From an uncultured Clostridia bacterium (GTDB taxonomy: Bacteria; Bacillota; Clostridia; Lachnospirales; Lachnospiraceae), in assembly GCA_946623485.1 (NCBI GenBank), contig CAMORF010000123.1:1-6854 (forward strand): DNA of 6,854 nt, written 5' to 3'. Position 1 is the first letter of the stretch. Each line of letters starts with the position of its first letter. Of the stretch, positions 6,716 through 6,854 are shown piece after piece. A program made the translations under genes and the position numbers. Under the pieces are notes generated by a model. The model did not search any database. It worked only from the letters and a program-made list of their open reading frames with translations, and was not told the DNA's origin.

Positions 6716-6854
6716 TTAGGAGCTGTTACAAAATAAATTGTGCAGATTGCGCAGGATTTTCATTCGAGAGTGCAGCTCAAAAATCATGAGCATAGCGGGC
6801 TATGTGATTGATTTTTGAGCTGTGCTATCGGATGAAAAGACAAGCAAGATGTAC
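6716..6854. repeat. Palindromic repeat element (copy 2), cut by the window edge
   Basis: The left terminus begins TTAGG at 6716, followed by CTGTTACAAAATAA, the inverted counterpart of the right end seen in copy 1 (810-830). The centre is a strong inverted repeat: AGCTCAAAAATCA (6774-6786) pairs perfectly with TGATTTTTGAGCT (6809-6821), CATAG/CTATG (6791-6795 and 6800-6804) pairs around a CGGG tip, and pairing continues outward with few mismatches, including CATT at 6761-6764 and TTTT at 6757-6760 with 6831-6838. The last 55 bases equal 752-806. Joining copy 2's left arm to copy 1's right arm gives an element of about 163 bases with imperfect inverted symmetry throughout, and no gene. It looks MITE-like or like an intergenic hairpin repeat; no family name is claimed. 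Confidence 0.85.

Noticed and set aside
1..6854. CRISPR array, tRNA or rRNA gene, transposase, phage or defence genes
   Set aside because: Both strands were read for regular spaced repeats, tRNA-like cloverleaf ends and known mobile or defence motifs; none was seen. The region is housekeeping in character.

Overview
The window looks like a chromosomal segment of a Clostridia-class Firmicute, most likely a Lachnospiraceae-type gut anaerobe. This rests on the protein styles, the gene order ruvB - zapA - U32 family protein - SEDS polymerase - class B PBP, strong purine-rich ribosome binding sites, tightly packed genes all on the + strand, and moderately G+C-rich coding sequence beside A+T-richer gaps. 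The genus cannot be fixed from the sequence alone.

Layout. Positions 2-724 hold the 3' two thirds of ruvB (Holliday junction branch-migration ATPase), cut by the left window edge. A 165-base gap (725-889) holds one arm of a palindromic repeat and the zapA ribosome binding site. From 890 to 6654 runs a four-gene block with no gaps: zapA (890-1345), a long U32 'peptidase' family protein resembling the rRNA hydroxylation protein RlhA (1342-3603), a FtsW/RodA-family glycan polymerase (3603-5210) and a class B penicillin-binding protein (5155-6654). Consecutive genes overlap by 4, 1 and 56 bases, which suggests one translationally coupled operon. After the last gene, 6655-6854 has no gene. It holds a short hairpin and then a more complete copy of the palindromic repeat, cut by the right window edge.

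How the genes fit together. The SEDS protein and the class B PBP form the usual polymerase/transpeptidase pair of septal or lateral wall synthesis: one polymerises lipid II into glycan, the other crosslinks it. ZapA, which bundles FtsZ filaments, leans the context towards division, but the sequence does not decide between a divisome (FtsW/FtsI) and an elongasome (RodA/PBP2) role. RuvB and the U32 protein are housekeeping neighbours (recombination, probable RNA modification).

This is mostly an ordinary housekeeping region, and I see no new multi-gene system. The most notable points are the palindromic repeat present at both ends of the operon (55 identical bases, truncated to one arm upstream), a five-unit 12-base tandem repeat coding a linker in the U32 protein, an N-terminal three-helix extension on the SEDS protein, and the 56-base SEDS/PBP overlap, which changes the likely PBP start.
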